Below, piece by piece: positions 38,930 to 48,641 of a stretch of 64,000 nt of DNA (its first letter is position 1; every line of letters begins with the position of its first letter). The position numbers and the translations under genes are program-made. Origin of the DNA: Chloroflexota bacterium (lineage in GTDB: Bacteria > Chloroflexota > Anaerolineae > JAAYZQ01); NCBI GenBank assembly GCA_018606645.1, contig JAGVRI010000010.1:62001-126000 (forward strand), in the 5' to 3' direction. The notes beneath the pieces are model-generated. The model worked only from the letters and a program-made list of their open reading frames with translations, searched no databases and was not told the DNA's origin.

Positions 38930-39769
38930 CTATTGCTTCACATAGACAAAGGCGCCGCCGACCTGCTGCAGTTCAAAGCCGGTGTTCAGCCTGAGCAGCG
39001 ATTCTGCGGCAGCGATGAACAGATAACCGGGCGAAGGCATCCGCTCGTAGAAGGCGCGGGCCACCCGGCAGGTGGCCTCGGGCGAAAAATAGATGAACAC
39101 GTTTCGACAAAAGATCACCGGAGACGAGGCGAACGGCGCGATCTCGTCTTCGGCCAACAGGTTAACCACCGCCCATCGGATGCGGGAGTGGAGGTGAGGT
39201 GCGATGCGCCATCCCTCCTCCTCGGCGGTAAAGTAGCGGGCGCGCAGCTCGGCCGGCAGGGCGCGAAACGATCGTTCGCGATAGAGCCCGCGTTGTGCTT
39301 TCTGGATGGCGACCGGGCTGGCATCGCTGCCATAGATCTCGATAGGGACACGGGCCAGCCAGCCGGCCTCGTGCAGGGCCATGGCAATGGACAGCGGCTC
39401 CTCACCGGTGGCGCAGGCCGCGCTCCAGATGCGCAACGGGTCCCGCCGCCCGGCAGCAAAATACTGGGGCACGAGCACGTCTACCAGGGCGCGCACCTGA
39501 TCCATCTCCCGCCAGAAGTAGGTTTCCTGCACCGAGAGCGCATCCATGATCCGTGGCCATTCAGCCGCTGCGGCCGGATCATATTTCAGAAAATAGTAGT
39601 AATCCAGAAATGAATGGAAGCCACACTCCACCACCCGCGCCGAGAGCTTGTCGGCCAGGATCTCCTGCTTGTTGTTCTCGTAGAACAGGCCGGTGCGCTG
39701 ATGGATCAGGTCGCACAGCAGGTTGAAGGCCGTATCGGATAAGCCCAGCGTTTCTGCATGGAACTTCAT
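38930..39769 (-). CDS. cheR: CheR chemotaxis protein methyltransferase
   Basis: SAM-dependent glutamate methyltransferase (279 aa). The N-terminal all-helical domain spans about 1-75 (AFNLLCDLIHQRTGLFYENN). The SAM-binding region has LRIWSAACATGEEPLSIAMA, EIYGSDASPVAIQKAQRGLY and VIFCRNVFIYFSPEATCRVA. It would methylate the soluble MCP of this cluster. No C-terminal pentapeptide-binding or TPR extension is present. Its start overlaps the end of the PAS-HEAT gene by four bases, so the two are made together. Confidence 0.96.
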   Translation of the reverse strand: MKFHAETLGLSDTAFNLLCDLIHQRTGLFYENNKQEILADKLSARVVECGFHSFLDYYYFLKYDPAAAAEWPRIMDALSVQETYFWREMDQVRALVDVLVPQYFAAGRRDPLRIWSAACATGEEPLSIAMALHEAGWLARVPIEIYGSDASPVAIQKAQRGLYRERSFRALPAELRARYFTAEEEGWRIAPHLHSRIRWAVVNLLAEDEIAPFASSPVIFCRNVFIYFSPEATCRVARAFYERMPSPGYLFIAAAESLLRLNTGFELQQVGGAFVYVKQ

Positions 39770-42495
39770 GGCTGCAACGCGGTCTGAGCGGCGCGGCGCA
39801 CCTCGGGATCGGGATCGGTGTGGGCCAGGCGGGCCAGCATCGGCCCGGCGAACCGACTGCCCAGACGCCTGAGCGCCAGCACCGCTTCCAGGCGCACCGA
39901 TGCATCTTCATCGTTCAGAACGGTGGTCAACAGGGCCGAGGCCTTGGGGTGTTTCATCCGCGCCAGGGCGCTCACCGTCACACGCCGCACGGCGGGGTGA
40001 AGATGGCTCAAGCCCCGACCGACCTCCTCGATCGTGTCCACACCCATCCCCGCCAGGGCCGCCATACATCCTTCCCGGTGTCGGGGATCGACTGCCAATG
40101 AGAGCAACGCGGCCACCGCTTCCGGCGTGCCCAGGCGAGCCAGGGCTTCGATGGCTGCCTGGGAGACGGCAGCCTCGGTATCGGTGGCGGCCACCCATTG
40201 CAACGCGCCGGCGACCCCTTCCCCTCCCCGTTGCGCCAGGGCCTGGATGGCGCCCAGCCTCCTCTCTGCATCGGGCGAACGGGCGGCGGCCAGCAGCGGC
40301 GGCAGGGCGTCGGGATGTCCCACCTGCCCCAGCGCTTCGAGGGCGGACTGCCAGATATCCTTCTCCGTTGTTTCCAGCAGCGCGGCCAGAGTGCCGGCCA
40401 CCCGGCTCCCGCCGATCTGCCCCAGCGCCCACACCGCCGAGGCGCGGACCATCGGCACCTCCTCTCCGTCGAGCGCCAGGCGCACCAACGCATCCAGAGC
40501 CTCGGGAAAGGCATGCTGGCCCAGCGAGCGGGCGGCATAATAGCGGACCCAGAGGTCGGGGTCCTGGAGGGCGCCGAGCAGCGAGGACAAGATCTCTCGC
40601 CCTTCGACCAGGCCCAGGGAACGGGCCGCCACGGCGCGCACCCGGGGCCGATCGTCGTGGAGCGCCTTTTGCAACGTTGGCGCGACGCGAGGGTCATCCA
40701 GATGGGCGATGCTCCCCAGCGCAGCGCGACGCACCGTCTCGTCCTCATCGTGACAGGCGGCAAAGAGTTGATCCAGACAGTTGGCATAGCCAAAGTAGCC
40801 GGCGATTTGGACCGCCGACTCGCGGACCCAGGGGTTGGGATCCTTCAGCCGCTGGGCGATGTGAGCCGCCATATCGGGATGACCAATGGAATTCAGGGCC
40901 GAAATGGCCGCCTGTCGCACCGCCGCCTCGGGGTGGCCGAGCAAGGCCAGGAGCGGTTCAAAGGCGCGCCGGTCGCCGATCCGCGCCAGCGCCCCGGCCG
41001 TCGCAACCATCAACTCCGACGACCCGCTCAGAAGATCGATCAGGGCCGGCACAGCCTGGGGATCGCCAATGCGGCCCAAGGCCATGACCGCCGCCTGGCG
41101 AGTCTCCCGGTCATCAGCCGCCAGTTGAGCAAGCAGGAGATGGGTGACGCGACGGCCAAAGCGCACCAGAGCCTGGACCACCTCTGCGCGGGCATCGGGT
41201 CGGCCCAGCAGGTGGGTCAGCGCGCGTTCGACGGCTTCTCCTTCCAGCCAACCCAGGACTCGGGCCAGATTGCGCAGTTCATCCCCGTGCGCGGCAGGAA
41301 GGGCGTCCAGCAGGTTCTGGACCCCGACGGGCTGCAGGGCGCGGCGCGTCAGGTCGGCAATATACCGGCCTTCCTCATAGCGGGCCTCATAGCGGTCATA
41401 CAGAGTGACCAGGGCCTGGACGATGATGGCCGTGGGCGCATCTGGCTGACTGAGCAGTTGGGCCAGGGGGGCGACCGCTTGCTCATCGCCGAGCTGACCC
41501 AGCGCCTCTGCGGCCGCTGTACGGAGGAGAGGATCGGTCAGCAGCGGCACTATCCGCGGCGCGGCGCGAGGGTCGCCGATCTGGGTCAGGGCGTCGAGGG
41601 CAGGAAAGGCCAGAAAGAAATCCCGCCCTTCGGCGATCTCCAGCAGGGCATCCACCGCTTCAGCGGCCCGCAGCCGCCCCAGCGCCTCGATGACGTGATA
41701 GCGGACGTTGACATCGGGGTCGGCCAGGGCGTTGAGCAGGGCCGGCGCCGCGCGTCGGTCCCGGCGTTCGCCCAGCGTGAGAGCGGCATAGATGCGCAGA
41801 TCAGCTTCCGGGGCGCGGAGGAACTCGATCAGCGGGGTCATCACATCCAGATTGCTCATGGCCAGTACCTGGATGGCGCTGTTCAACACGCTCAGATCGT
41901 GGCGTTCCTCCCGCAGCGCGCGCAACAGAGCCGCCACCGCCCGATCCCCACCCCGGCGGACCAGCCCGTTCACCGCCTGGCTCCGCACCCGCCAGCTTTT
42001 GTCCGCCAGCGCCTCGAGCAACGCCGGTTCGGCGTCCTCGACCTCTTCCTCGGCCAGCCGCCGGGCGGCCTGCACGCGCGTCGCCTCGTCGGGACTGGCC
42101 AGTTGTTCGGCCAGTTCGCGTTCCTGTTCCAGACGTCCGGTGACATCTTCAATGGTCACCAGAGTTCCAACGATATTCTCCCCTTCGCGCAACGGAGCGA
42201 GGGTGACCCGTTGTTGCATCCGGTCAAAATAGCGGGACGGAGGTTGCGGTGGGCAGGGGATCAGGTAATGGTGAAACGTCGGCGCCAACACCTCCACCAC
42301 CCCCTCGCGCAGGACCCGTTCGAGACGGGCCAGCAGGCCGCGCTGTTCCAGATCGGGCACGAGGCCCGTCAGCGGCTGCCCCTGCGCTTCAGCGGCTGGA
42401 ATGCCGGTGACCCGCTCCAGCCACGGGTCCCAGGAGCGGACGATCAGTTCCGAATCGGTGGTCAGGATGCCGATCCTGTCTTCTTGTGAGCTCAC
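39766..42495 (-). CDS. PAS domain fused to a long HEAT-repeat solenoid
   Basis: A 909-aa protein with an N-terminal PAS-like domain (about 1-115: GILTTDSELIVRSWDPWLER, VLAPTFHHYLIPCPPQPPS, IVGTLVTIEDVTGRLEQERE) and then about two dozen HEAT/PBS-lyase-type repeats to the C-terminus (for example DPDVNVRYHVIEALGRLRAA, DDRETRQAAVMALGRIGDPQ, DPDLWVRYYAARSLGQHAFP). No enzyme domain is seen. The start is GTG at 42495, overlapping the kinase stop (GTGA); the track start lies inside the kinase gene. HEAT solenoids hold protein partners, so it probably scaffolds or senses within the chemosensory cluster. The PAS subtype recurs in both hybrid kinases here. Function unknown. Confidence 0.85.
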   Translation of the reverse strand: MSSQEDRIGILTTDSELIVRSWDPWLERVTGIPAAEAQGQPLTGLVPDLEQRGLLARLERVLREGVVEVLAPTFHHYLIPCPPQPPSRYFDRMQQRVTLAPLREGENIVGTLVTIEDVTGRLEQERELAEQLASPDEATRVQAARRLAEEEVEDAEPALLEALADKSWRVRSQAVNGLVRRGGDRAVAALLRALREERHDLSVLNSAIQVLAMSNLDVMTPLIEFLRAPEADLRIYAALTLGERRDRRAAPALLNALADPDVNVRYHVIEALGRLRAAEAVDALLEIAEGRDFFLAFPALDALTQIGDPRAAPRIVPLLTDPLLRTAAAEALGQLGDEQAVAPLAQLLSQPDAPTAIIVQALVTLYDRYEARYEEGRYIADLTRRALQPVGVQNLLDALPAAHGDELRNLARVLGWLEGEAVERALTHLLGRPDARAEVVQALVRFGRRVTHLLLAQLAADDRETRQAAVMALGRIGDPQAVPALIDLLSGSSELMVATAGALARIGDRRAFEPLLALLGHPEAAVRQAAISALNSIGHPDMAAHIAQRLKDPNPWVRESAVQIAGYFGYANCLDQLFAACHDEDETVRRAALGSIAHLDDPRVAPTLQKALHDDRPRVRAVAARSLGLVEGREILSSLLGALQDPDLWVRYYAARSLGQHAFPEALDALVRLALDGEEVPMVRASAVWALGQIGGSRVAGTLAALLETTEKDIWQSALEALGQVGHPDALPPLLAAARSPDAERRLGAIQALAQRGGEGVAGALQWVAATDTEAAVSQAAIEALARLGTPEAVAALLSLAVDPRHREGCMAALAGMGVDTIEEVGRGLSHLHPAVRRVTVSALARMKHPKASALLTTVLNDEDASVRLEAVLALRRLGSRFAGPMLARLAHTDPDPEVRRAAQTALQP

Positions 42496-43613
42496 GGGTT
42501 CTGCGATCCCTCCTGGATCAAGGGCAGGACCACGGTAAAGGTGGTCCCCTTCCCCGGGATTCCCTCGCTTTCGGCCCACACCCGACCCCCGTGGGCCTGG
42601 ACAATCTCTTTGACGATCAATAACCCCAGCCCGGCGCCATGAACGCCCCGCGTCGCCTCGCCCGGCACGCGGTGGTATTTGCTGAACAGGGACGGGATCT
42701 GCTCCGCCGGGATGCCAAAGCCGGTATCCGCCACCTGGAGGATCGCCTCTCCCGCCTCTTCCCGCAAGCGCACCCAGATCTGCCCCCCTTCCGGGGTATA
42801 TTTGATGGCGTTGGACAGGAGGTTGTCTACCACCTGACCGATCCGCCGCGCATCCACCCAGGCCCGTATTGGCGCGGAGGGGAGTTCCAGGTGCAACGTC
42901 TGGCGCTTGGCCCGGGTCTGCACCTCGGCCAGGGCCGCGCTGGAGCGCACGATCTCGCCCAGCTCTGCTGGCCCAAGATCGAGCCGCAGATAGCCGCTGT
43001 CAATCTGGGCAAAGTCCAGGTAATCGTTGGCCAGCTCCAGCAGCCGGTGGGCGGCCGTCTGGGCGAGGGAGAGCAGTTCGCGCTGGGCGGGAGTCAGCGG
43101 TTCCATCTCCAACAGCAGTTCGGTGATGCCCAGGATCTGGCCCACCGGATTGCGCAGGTCGTGGGCCACCATCGAATAGAATTCGCCCTTGACCTTGTCC
43201 AGTTGTTCCTGGGCGAGCAGGCCGATGCGGTGCTGCCAGGCCTGCTCCAGAGCGTAGAAGAGTTGGCTATAGTCGCTGCTCACCGCCACTTCTTGTTTCT
43301 GGAGGTAGCCATCCGCGCCATGGCGTACCGCTTCGAGCGCCGTCTTGATGTCGGCAAAGGCGGTGAGGATCACCACGGCGCTTTCCCGATCCCTCTCGCG
43401 AATGCGTTGGAGCACCTGAAGGCCGCTCATATCGGGCAGCAACAGGTCCAGCAAGATCAGATCATACCGCTGGCCGGCGTCCAACCGATCCAGGGCCTCC
43501 TGCCCGGTGCTGGCCTCGTCGGGATGCGCACCCTGCCGGGCCAGCAGGTTGCGCATCAGGTGGCGAATAGAGAACGAATCGTCCACGATCAAGACCCGCT
43601 TTTGATCCAGCAT
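42492..43613 (-). CDS. Receiver-histidine kinase (REC-HisKA-HATPase)
   Basis: Soluble kinase of 373 aa with an N-terminal receiver: KRVLIVDDSFSIRHLMRNLL, acceptor Asp in DLILLDLLLPDMSGLQVLQR, Thr in SAVVILTAFADI; the usual KP is replaced by LQKQEV. HisKA follows with His in FYSMVAHDLRNPVGQILGIT, and the ATPase has NLLSNAIKYTPEGGQIWVRL and VADTGFGIPAEQIPSLFSKY. The receiver at the front suggests it is switched by CheA or another kinase of the cluster and passes phosphate onward. ATG at 43613 fits the receiver start, though GGAGG is only one base away; a TTG at 43646 is the alternative. Confidence 0.9.
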   Translation of the reverse strand: MLDQKRVLIVDDSFSIRHLMRNLLARQGAHPDEASTGQEALDRLDAGQRYDLILLDLLLPDMSGLQVLQRIRERDRESAVVILTAFADIKTALEAVRHGADGYLQKQEVAVSSDYSQLFYALEQAWQHRIGLLAQEQLDKVKGEFYSMVAHDLRNPVGQILGITELLLEMEPLTPAQRELLSLAQTAAHRLLELANDYLDFAQIDSGYLRLDLGPAELGEIVRSSAALAEVQTRAKRQTLHLELPSAPIRAWVDARRIGQVVDNLLSNAIKYTPEGGQIWVRLREEAGEAILQVADTGFGIPAEQIPSLFSKYHRVPGEATRGVHGAGLGLLIVKEIVQAHGGRVWAESEGIPGKGTTFTVVLPLIQEGSQNP

Positions 43614-43656
43614 ACCTCCAACCCCCGCTTCGCTGTCCCGGTCCAACGGCCTGCCC

Positions 43657-45717
43657 TTACCGACCTTCCATCTGGTCCATCAGTTCGTCCAGGGTCCTGG
43701 CCCTGTCCCGCAGGCTGGTCACGGCGCGGGAGGTGTCTTTGACTCCGGCGGCGTTGCGGTCCGCAACCTGGCGGAGGTCGGCCAGAGCCTTCAGAATCTG
43801 ATCGGCGGTGGTCAGGTGCTCGCGGTTGGCCTGGCTGATCAGGGCGATCTGGCGGGAGACGTTGGTCGTGGCGGCGACCATCTCCTGTCCGGCGCGCGCC
43901 TGCTCATTCATCGCCCGCGCCACCTGGTCGGACTGTCGCCGGATGGCCTCCACCGCGGCCATGATCTGGCTGATGGCATTGGCCTGCTCGTTTACTGCCT
44001 GGCTGACGTTCTTGGCCAGACGAGTCATGCGGTCCGCCTCGGTGGACACCTGAGCGCTGGCCTTGGATTGCTCGGCCACGGCGCGGGCGGTCGAGGCGGC
44101 GTTGCGCCGCATCGTCTCGGCCGTTTGGGCGATCTGCTCGGCCGCCTTGCTCTGTTCGCCAGTTGCCTTGCGCACCTGGACCGCCAGTGAGCTCGTGCTC
44201 TGAGCGGCCTTGATCACATCGCGGGCAGCGCGTCCCTGCTCGGCCATGGCCTGGCTCACCTGCTGAGCGGTGCGGCGCATCTGGGCCACGGCCTGGACGA
44301 TGGAATCCACCGCCCTGGCCTGTTCGCTCGTGGCCGTTCGCACCTGCCGGGCCTGATCGGCGGTGGTCTTGACCGCATCCACCACCACATCGGCGGCGGT
44401 GAGTTGCTCTCTGGTGGCCTGAGCGATCTGGTTGACCACCCCCCGCACCTCGCGCACGCCGCCCATGATCTTTTCCAGGCCCGCCAGCCCGTCCTCGGTC
44501 AGCCGACTGCTTTCTTCGGCCACCTGCAACCCCGCCTCCGAGGCGCTGACCGCCTCCTGGGCCGTTTGCTGCAAGATGCGGATGATGGCCGCAATGTCGG
44601 AGGTTGCTTTGGCTGCCCGGTCGGCCAGGTTGCGGATCTCTTCGGCCACCACCGCAAAGCCGCGCCCCGCCTCGCCGGCGCGCGCCGCCTCGATCGAGGC
44701 GTTCAGCGACAGCAGATTGGTGCGCTCCGCGATCAGATTGATGGTATCAACAATATCGCCGATTTCGGTTGTCCGCCGTCCCATTTCGCGGATCACACCG
44801 GACGATTGGGCCATGGCGTCCCGGACCCGGTTCAGGCCCTGGATCGAGCGCCGCACCGTCACGCTGCCCTGCTCCGCATCCTGGGCCGCCTGGCGGGTGA
44901 TTTCGTCTCCCTGCTGGGCCAGCGCCGCCACCGACCGGGCCGAGGCGCTCAGTTGGGTGACGCTGGTGGCCGCTCCCTCCGCCGCGCTGGCGATCCGGTC
45001 GGCGCTCTGGGCCGTCGCCTGGATCGACCGCGCCATCTCCTCCACGCTGGTGGAGGTCTGTTCGACCGCCGAAGCCAGGTTCTCGGTCATGGCGCTGACC
45101 TCCTCGATGGAGGCCGCCATCTCGTTGATGGCCGAAGAGGTTTCCTCCGCCGCGGAGGCCAGATCATCGGCGTGTTCGGCCACCCCCTGGATCGAACGAG
45201 CCATCTCTTCGATGGTCGTGGCCGTTTCTTCCACGGCCACGGTCAGCGCCTCGGTGTCTTCGCTGACGCTCTGGATCGAAGCGGCCATCTCGTTCATGGA
45301 CGCGGTCGTCTGGGTGGCCGAGGCGGCCAGCTCCTCGGCCATGTCCCTCACCGTTTTGATCGAGGCGGTAATCTCCTGGACCGAGGTGGCCGTCTCGTTG
45401 ATCGAAGCGGCCAGATCGGCGGCGCTGGCGCTGACCTGCTCGGTCGAGGCGCCCATTTCATTGACCGAAGAGGCGAGTTGCGTCGCCGAAGCGGCGATCG
45501 ATTCGGCCTGGAGGGCCGTCTCGCGCAGCGAGGCAGCCATCTCGTTGGTGCGGCTGACCATCTGATCCAGAGAACGGATCTGCGCTTCCGCGCCCTCGGC
45601 CACCTGGCCGGCCACGCCGGCGATCTCGTCCGCGTCGCGGGTGACCTGCTCCACCTGCTGACGAAAGACGATCATTTTCTGCCGGTTGTTTCGTGAAAAT
45701 CGTCCGAAAATGCCCAT
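43657..45717 (-). CDS. Soluble methyl-accepting chemotaxis protein without sensor domain
   Basis: A 686-aa MCP that is coiled coil almost throughout. The kinase-contact hairpin tip is intact: [20 protein letters not shown] then [20 protein letters not shown]. There is no transmembrane segment, no HAMP and no ligand domain. Residues about 80-270 consist of tandem 28-residue (four-heptad) units, as in [20 protein letters not shown] and [20 protein letters not shown], each ending in EMA(A/R)SI. It should form the core of a cytoplasmic array with CheA and CheW encoded next. The input must come through partner proteins or through the coil itself. GAGGAACC precedes the ATG. Confidence 0.93.
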   Translation of the reverse strand: MGIFGRFSRNNRQKMIVFRQQVEQVTRDADEIAGVAGQVAEGAEAQIRSLDQMVSRTNEMAASLRETALQAESIAASATQLASSVNEMGASTEQVSASAADLAASINETATSVQEITASIKTVRDMAEELAASATQTTASMNEMAASIQSVSEDTEALTVAVEETATTIEEMARSIQGVAEHADDLASAAEETSSAINEMAASIEEVSAMTENLASAVEQTSTSVEEMARSIQATAQSADRIASAAEGAATSVTQLSASARSVAALAQQGDEITRQAAQDAEQGSVTVRRSIQGLNRVRDAMAQSSGVIREMGRRTTEIGDIVDTINLIAERTNLLSLNASIEAARAGEAGRGFAVVAEEIRNLADRAAKATSDIAAIIRILQQTAQEAVSASEAGLQVAEESSRLTEDGLAGLEKIMGGVREVRGVVNQIAQATREQLTAADVVVDAVKTTADQARQVRTATSEQARAVDSIVQAVAQMRRTAQQVSQAMAEQGRAARDVIKAAQSTSSLAVQVRKATGEQSKAAEQIAQTAETMRRNAASTARAVAEQSKASAQVSTEADRMTRLAKNVSQAVNEQANAISQIMAAVEAIRRQSDQVARAMNEQARAGQEMVAATTNVSRQIALISQANREHLTTADQILKALADLRQVADRNAAGVKDTSRAVTSLRDRARTLDELMDQMEGR

Positions 45718-45759
45718 CGGTTCCTCCTTCTCAACTCGGCAACGGCGGAGGTTTCCGCC

Positions 45760-46218
45760 TCATGCCGTGGAAATCGCCTCGGCCAGCTCCAGAACCGCGT
45801 TCACGTCCAGGATGAGGACCAGCCGTTTATCCAGGGTGGCAATGCCTTCCAGAAACCGGCCGCTCAGACCGGCGATGCTCTCCGGCGGCGGCTGGATGGC
45901 CTCGGCGGGAATGGTCACAAACTCCCGCGCCGCGTCCACGATCAATCCCACCGTCCGGCCGTCGGCGTGGACGATGATCAGCCGCGTACGCAGGTCGTAG
46001 GGGATCTTTTCAAAGCCGAAACGAAGCCGCAGATTAATGGCCGGGATGACCCGCCCCCGCGACAGGACCACCCCCTCGACAAAGGGCGGGGCGTTGGGCA
46101 CCGGCGTGACATGCTCGATCATTTCCATCTGTTGCACAAACCGGCTACGGATGCCATAGCTGGTTTCCCCTAGTTGAAAGAGAACGTGGGGTTCTGAGAG
46201 AACGGGTGTCTCTGACAT
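45760..46218 (-). CDS. cheW: CheW coupling protein
   Basis: Adaptor between receptor and CheA (152 aa). It has the CheW fold markers HVLFQLGETSYGIRSRFVQQ, VTPVPNAPPFVEGVVLSRGR, VIPAINLRLRFGF and VGLIVDAAREFVTIPAEAIQ. The ATG at 46218 follows AGGAGGAAGAG; the track start is nine codons earlier in the CheA-CheW gap. It lies between cheA and the MCP gene, so the three form the core signalling unit. Confidence 0.95.
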   Translation of the reverse strand: MSETPVLSEPHVLFQLGETSYGIRSRFVQQMEMIEHVTPVPNAPPFVEGVVLSRGRVIPAINLRLRFGFEKIPYDLRTRLIIVHADGRTVGLIVDAAREFVTIPAEAIQPPPESIAGLSGRFLEGIATLDKRLVLILDVNAVLELAEAISTA

Positions 46219-46249
46219 CTCTTCCTCCTCTTGGCTGGCAGACACCGTT

Positions 46250-48232
46250 TCAGCCTGTGCCTCCGATCCGGGCCAATGCCCCGGCGTCGAGGATCAAAAT
46301 CGGTCGTCCGTCGCCCAATTCGGTGGCTCCGGCAATGCCGGGTTGCTGGACCAGAGGGTCGGTGATGGCATGAACGACGATCTCCTGCTGGCCCAGGATG
46401 CGGTCCACCACAATCCCGGCCCACTGGGGCGCCGCCCCGACGACAAAGGCATGATAGGCGCGCCTGGCGCGCGCTTCCAGGCCAAACCGATCGGCCAGTC
46501 GCACCAGGGGCAACACCCCTCCTCGATAGGAGATAATCTCTTCCCGGCCTCTGGTCACCGTCGTGATCTCGCCCGGCGCAATCTCCAGGACTTCCTGAAC
46601 GGCCGGCAGGGGCACGGCAAACGTCTGGCCGCCGACCGACACCAGCAGCGCATCCACGATGGCCAGGGTGAGGGGCAACTGGATGACAAAGCGCGTCCCC
46701 CGCCCGGGTTCGGTGTACAGGGTTAACGCGCCGCCCAGGTTCTCCACCGCGCTCTTGACCACCGACATGCCCACGCCGCGCCCACTGGCCCGGTCTGCTT
46801 CGTGGCGGGTGGAAAAGCCCGGCGCACACAGAATGTCCAATATGCGCGCTTCATCCAGGGAGCCATCGGCCTCCAGCCAACCCAGGACCCGGGCCCGCTC
46901 GGCAACCGCCTGTCGGTCCACCCCCCGCCCATCATCCTCGACTTCGATCACCACCCGATCGCCGGCCGTGGCGGCCCGCAACCAGATGCGCCCTTCGGCC
47001 GGTTTGCCCCGGGCGAGGCGCTCTTCGGCCGGCTCCAGGCCGTGGCTGACTGCATTGCGCACCAGATGGAGCAGGGGGTCGGCCATCCGCTCGACGACCA
47101 GCTTGTCCACCTCAGTTTCCTGGCCGCTCAACTCCATGATGACCCGCTGGCCTCTTTCGCGGGCCAGGTCCCGGACGGCAAACTGCATCCGCTCAAAGAC
47201 CTCGCCAATAGGGACCAGGCGCACCCGCATCACCCCTTCTCGCAGGTCGCGCAACTGGCGCTCCAGTGCGGTGTTGACCTCCTGCAGGGCCCGCCATTGC
47301 GCCGTCGGCATGGTCTTTTCCAGGTCTCGCAGCTTCCCCTCCAGGCGCGCGCGGCTGATGACCAGATCGCCCACCTTGCGCATCAGATCGTCGAGGCGCG
47401 AGAGCTCCACCCGCACCACGCCGGATGACAGGCTGGGGGCCCAAGAACCGACGCCCGGCTCAGGGGATGGGGCTGCAGCCGGGGGCGGTTCGTGCGGCGC
47501 CCAGCTCAGTCCATCATCCTGCCAGCCGTGAAAGCTTGATTCCTCCCGGCGGGTGGCGACCAGGAACTCGAAGAGGACCTGACCTCCCGGTTCCACCCGC
47601 GGGGTTGCGCTCAGGATATCGCCCGCTTCTTGCAAGCGGGCGCGGATCGTTTCGACGGTAATGCCCCGGCCGGCCAGTTCCGGGGCGGGCGTAAACTGGA
47701 AACGCCACACCGTCGCTCCATCCCGCCGGGCAGCAGTCACCCGCTCCGCCAGCCCGTCGGCAGCCGCCGCAACCGGGGCGACCGGCGCCGGCGGAGGACG
47801 GGTCGGAGCGGGAGCGGGCATGGCCGGGGTCAGCCACGCCGACAACCGATCCAGGATGGCCGCCGGGTCAGGAAGGGGCTGTCTGGCCTGGTGAGCGGCC
47901 ACGATCTGTTCCAGCGTCTGGGCCCCATCCATCATGGTGTCCAGCATCAAAGGGTCGAGGATCGCCTGGCCGGCGCGCAGAAGGCGCAGGAGGCTTTCCA
48001 TGCCGTGGGCAAGCTGCTCCGCCGGGCGGAGCCCCACCATGGCCGACAGCCCTTTCAGGGTGTGGAGATGGCGAAAGAGCTCATCCAGCCGCGCCGGATC
48101 GGCCGCAGAACCGGCTGCGACCGGTTCCAGGGCCAGGAGAAGGCGACGCACCGCCTTCAGGTGTTCCTCGCACTCGGCATAAAAGTCGTCGAGGAATTCG
48201 GAATAGAGCAGGTCCGGTTCCCCAGCCATCAT
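46250..48232 (-). CDS. cheA: CheA chemotaxis histidine kinase
   Basis: Receptor-coupled kinase of 660 aa. The P1 Hpt domain has the phospho-His in LFRHLHTLKGLSAMVGLRPA (about residue 57). A Pro/Ala linker (PAPAPTRPPPAPVAPV) leads to a middle region, then the dimerisation helix (RLDDLMRKVGDLVISRARLE), the ATPase (HLVRNAVSHGLEPAEERLAR, VEDDGRGVDRQAVAERARV, GRGVGMSVVKSAVENLGG) and the P5 CheW-like domain (LPLTLAIVDALLVSVGGQTF). The start is an ATG overlapping the cheY stop. All domains for trans-phosphorylation of CheY and CheB are intact. Confidence 0.96.
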   Translation of the reverse strand: MMAGEPDLLYSEFLDDFYAECEEHLKAVRRLLLALEPVAAGSAADPARLDELFRHLHTLKGLSAMVGLRPAEQLAHGMESLLRLLRAGQAILDPLMLDTMMDGAQTLEQIVAAHQARQPLPDPAAILDRLSAWLTPAMPAPAPTRPPPAPVAPVAAAADGLAERVTAARRDGATVWRFQFTPAPELAGRGITVETIRARLQEAGDILSATPRVEPGGQVLFEFLVATRREESSFHGWQDDGLSWAPHEPPPAAAPSPEPGVGSWAPSLSSGVVRVELSRLDDLMRKVGDLVISRARLEGKLRDLEKTMPTAQWRALQEVNTALERQLRDLREGVMRVRLVPIGEVFERMQFAVRDLARERGQRVIMELSGQETEVDKLVVERMADPLLHLVRNAVSHGLEPAEERLARGKPAEGRIWLRAATAGDRVVIEVEDDGRGVDRQAVAERARVLGWLEADGSLDEARILDILCAPGFSTRHEADRASGRGVGMSVVKSAVENLGGALTLYTEPGRGTRFVIQLPLTLAIVDALLVSVGGQTFAVPLPAVQEVLEIAPGEITTVTRGREEIISYRGGVLPLVRLADRFGLEARARRAYHAFVVGAAPQWAGIVVDRILGQQEIVVHAITDPLVQQPGIAGATELGDGRPILILDAGALARIGGTG

Positions 48233-48600
48233 TCCAACTCCAGCAATCGGCGCACATGCCCGGCCAGGGTCTGGGGTTCGTACGGTTTGGTGAGATAGAC
48301 TGACGCCCCGGCGGCGAGGGCAGCCGCCTGGCTGGTCGGGTCGTCGCGGGTGGTAAGCACGATGACCGGCAGATGGCGATAGGCAGCCTGTTGGCGCATG
48401 AACTGCAACAGGTCCAGCCCGTGCAGGTCCGGCATGTTCAGGTCCAGGATGACCAGGTGGGCGGGCGCCAGCGCCAGCCGCTCGATCGCTTCCAGGCCGC
48501 TGCCGGCCTGATCAAAATGAACGCCATCGAGATCGCGCAGGGAGGCCATCACCATCCGCCGCATGGTGGGCGAATCGTCTACGACCAGAATCCGTTTCAT
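48229..48600 (-). CDS. CheY-like single-domain response regulator (second of two)
   Basis: Receiver-only protein of 123 aa: MKRILVVDDSPTMRRMVMAS, Asp in LVILDLNMPDLHGLDLLQF, Thr in PVIVLTTRDDPTSQAAALAA and Lys in SVYLTKPYEPQTLAGHV. The ATG at 48600 follows GGGAGGAAGGA. It ends inside the start of cheA, so it is the CheY most tightly coupled to the kinase. The output is unknown: no flagellar or pilus gene is in the window. Confidence 0.94.
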   Translation of the reverse strand: MKRILVVDDSPTMRRMVMASLRDLDGVHFDQAGSGLEAIERLALAPAHLVILDLNMPDLHGLDLLQFMRQQAAYRHLPVIVLTTRDDPTSQAAALAAGASVYLTKPYEPQTLAGHVRRLLELE

Positions 48601-48641
48601 TCCTTCCTCCCTCGACCGCCCTTCCTTCACCCGGGTTGGCC

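Noticed and set aside
40198-42489. 763-aa plus-strand ORF
   Set aside because: Antisense to the PAS-HEAT gene. The repetitive HEAT coding sequence keeps the opposite frame open; no domain is visible.
44404-45696. 430-aa plus-strand ORF rich in G, R, H, D, L
   Set aside because: Mirror of the MCP heptad repeats on the opposite strand.
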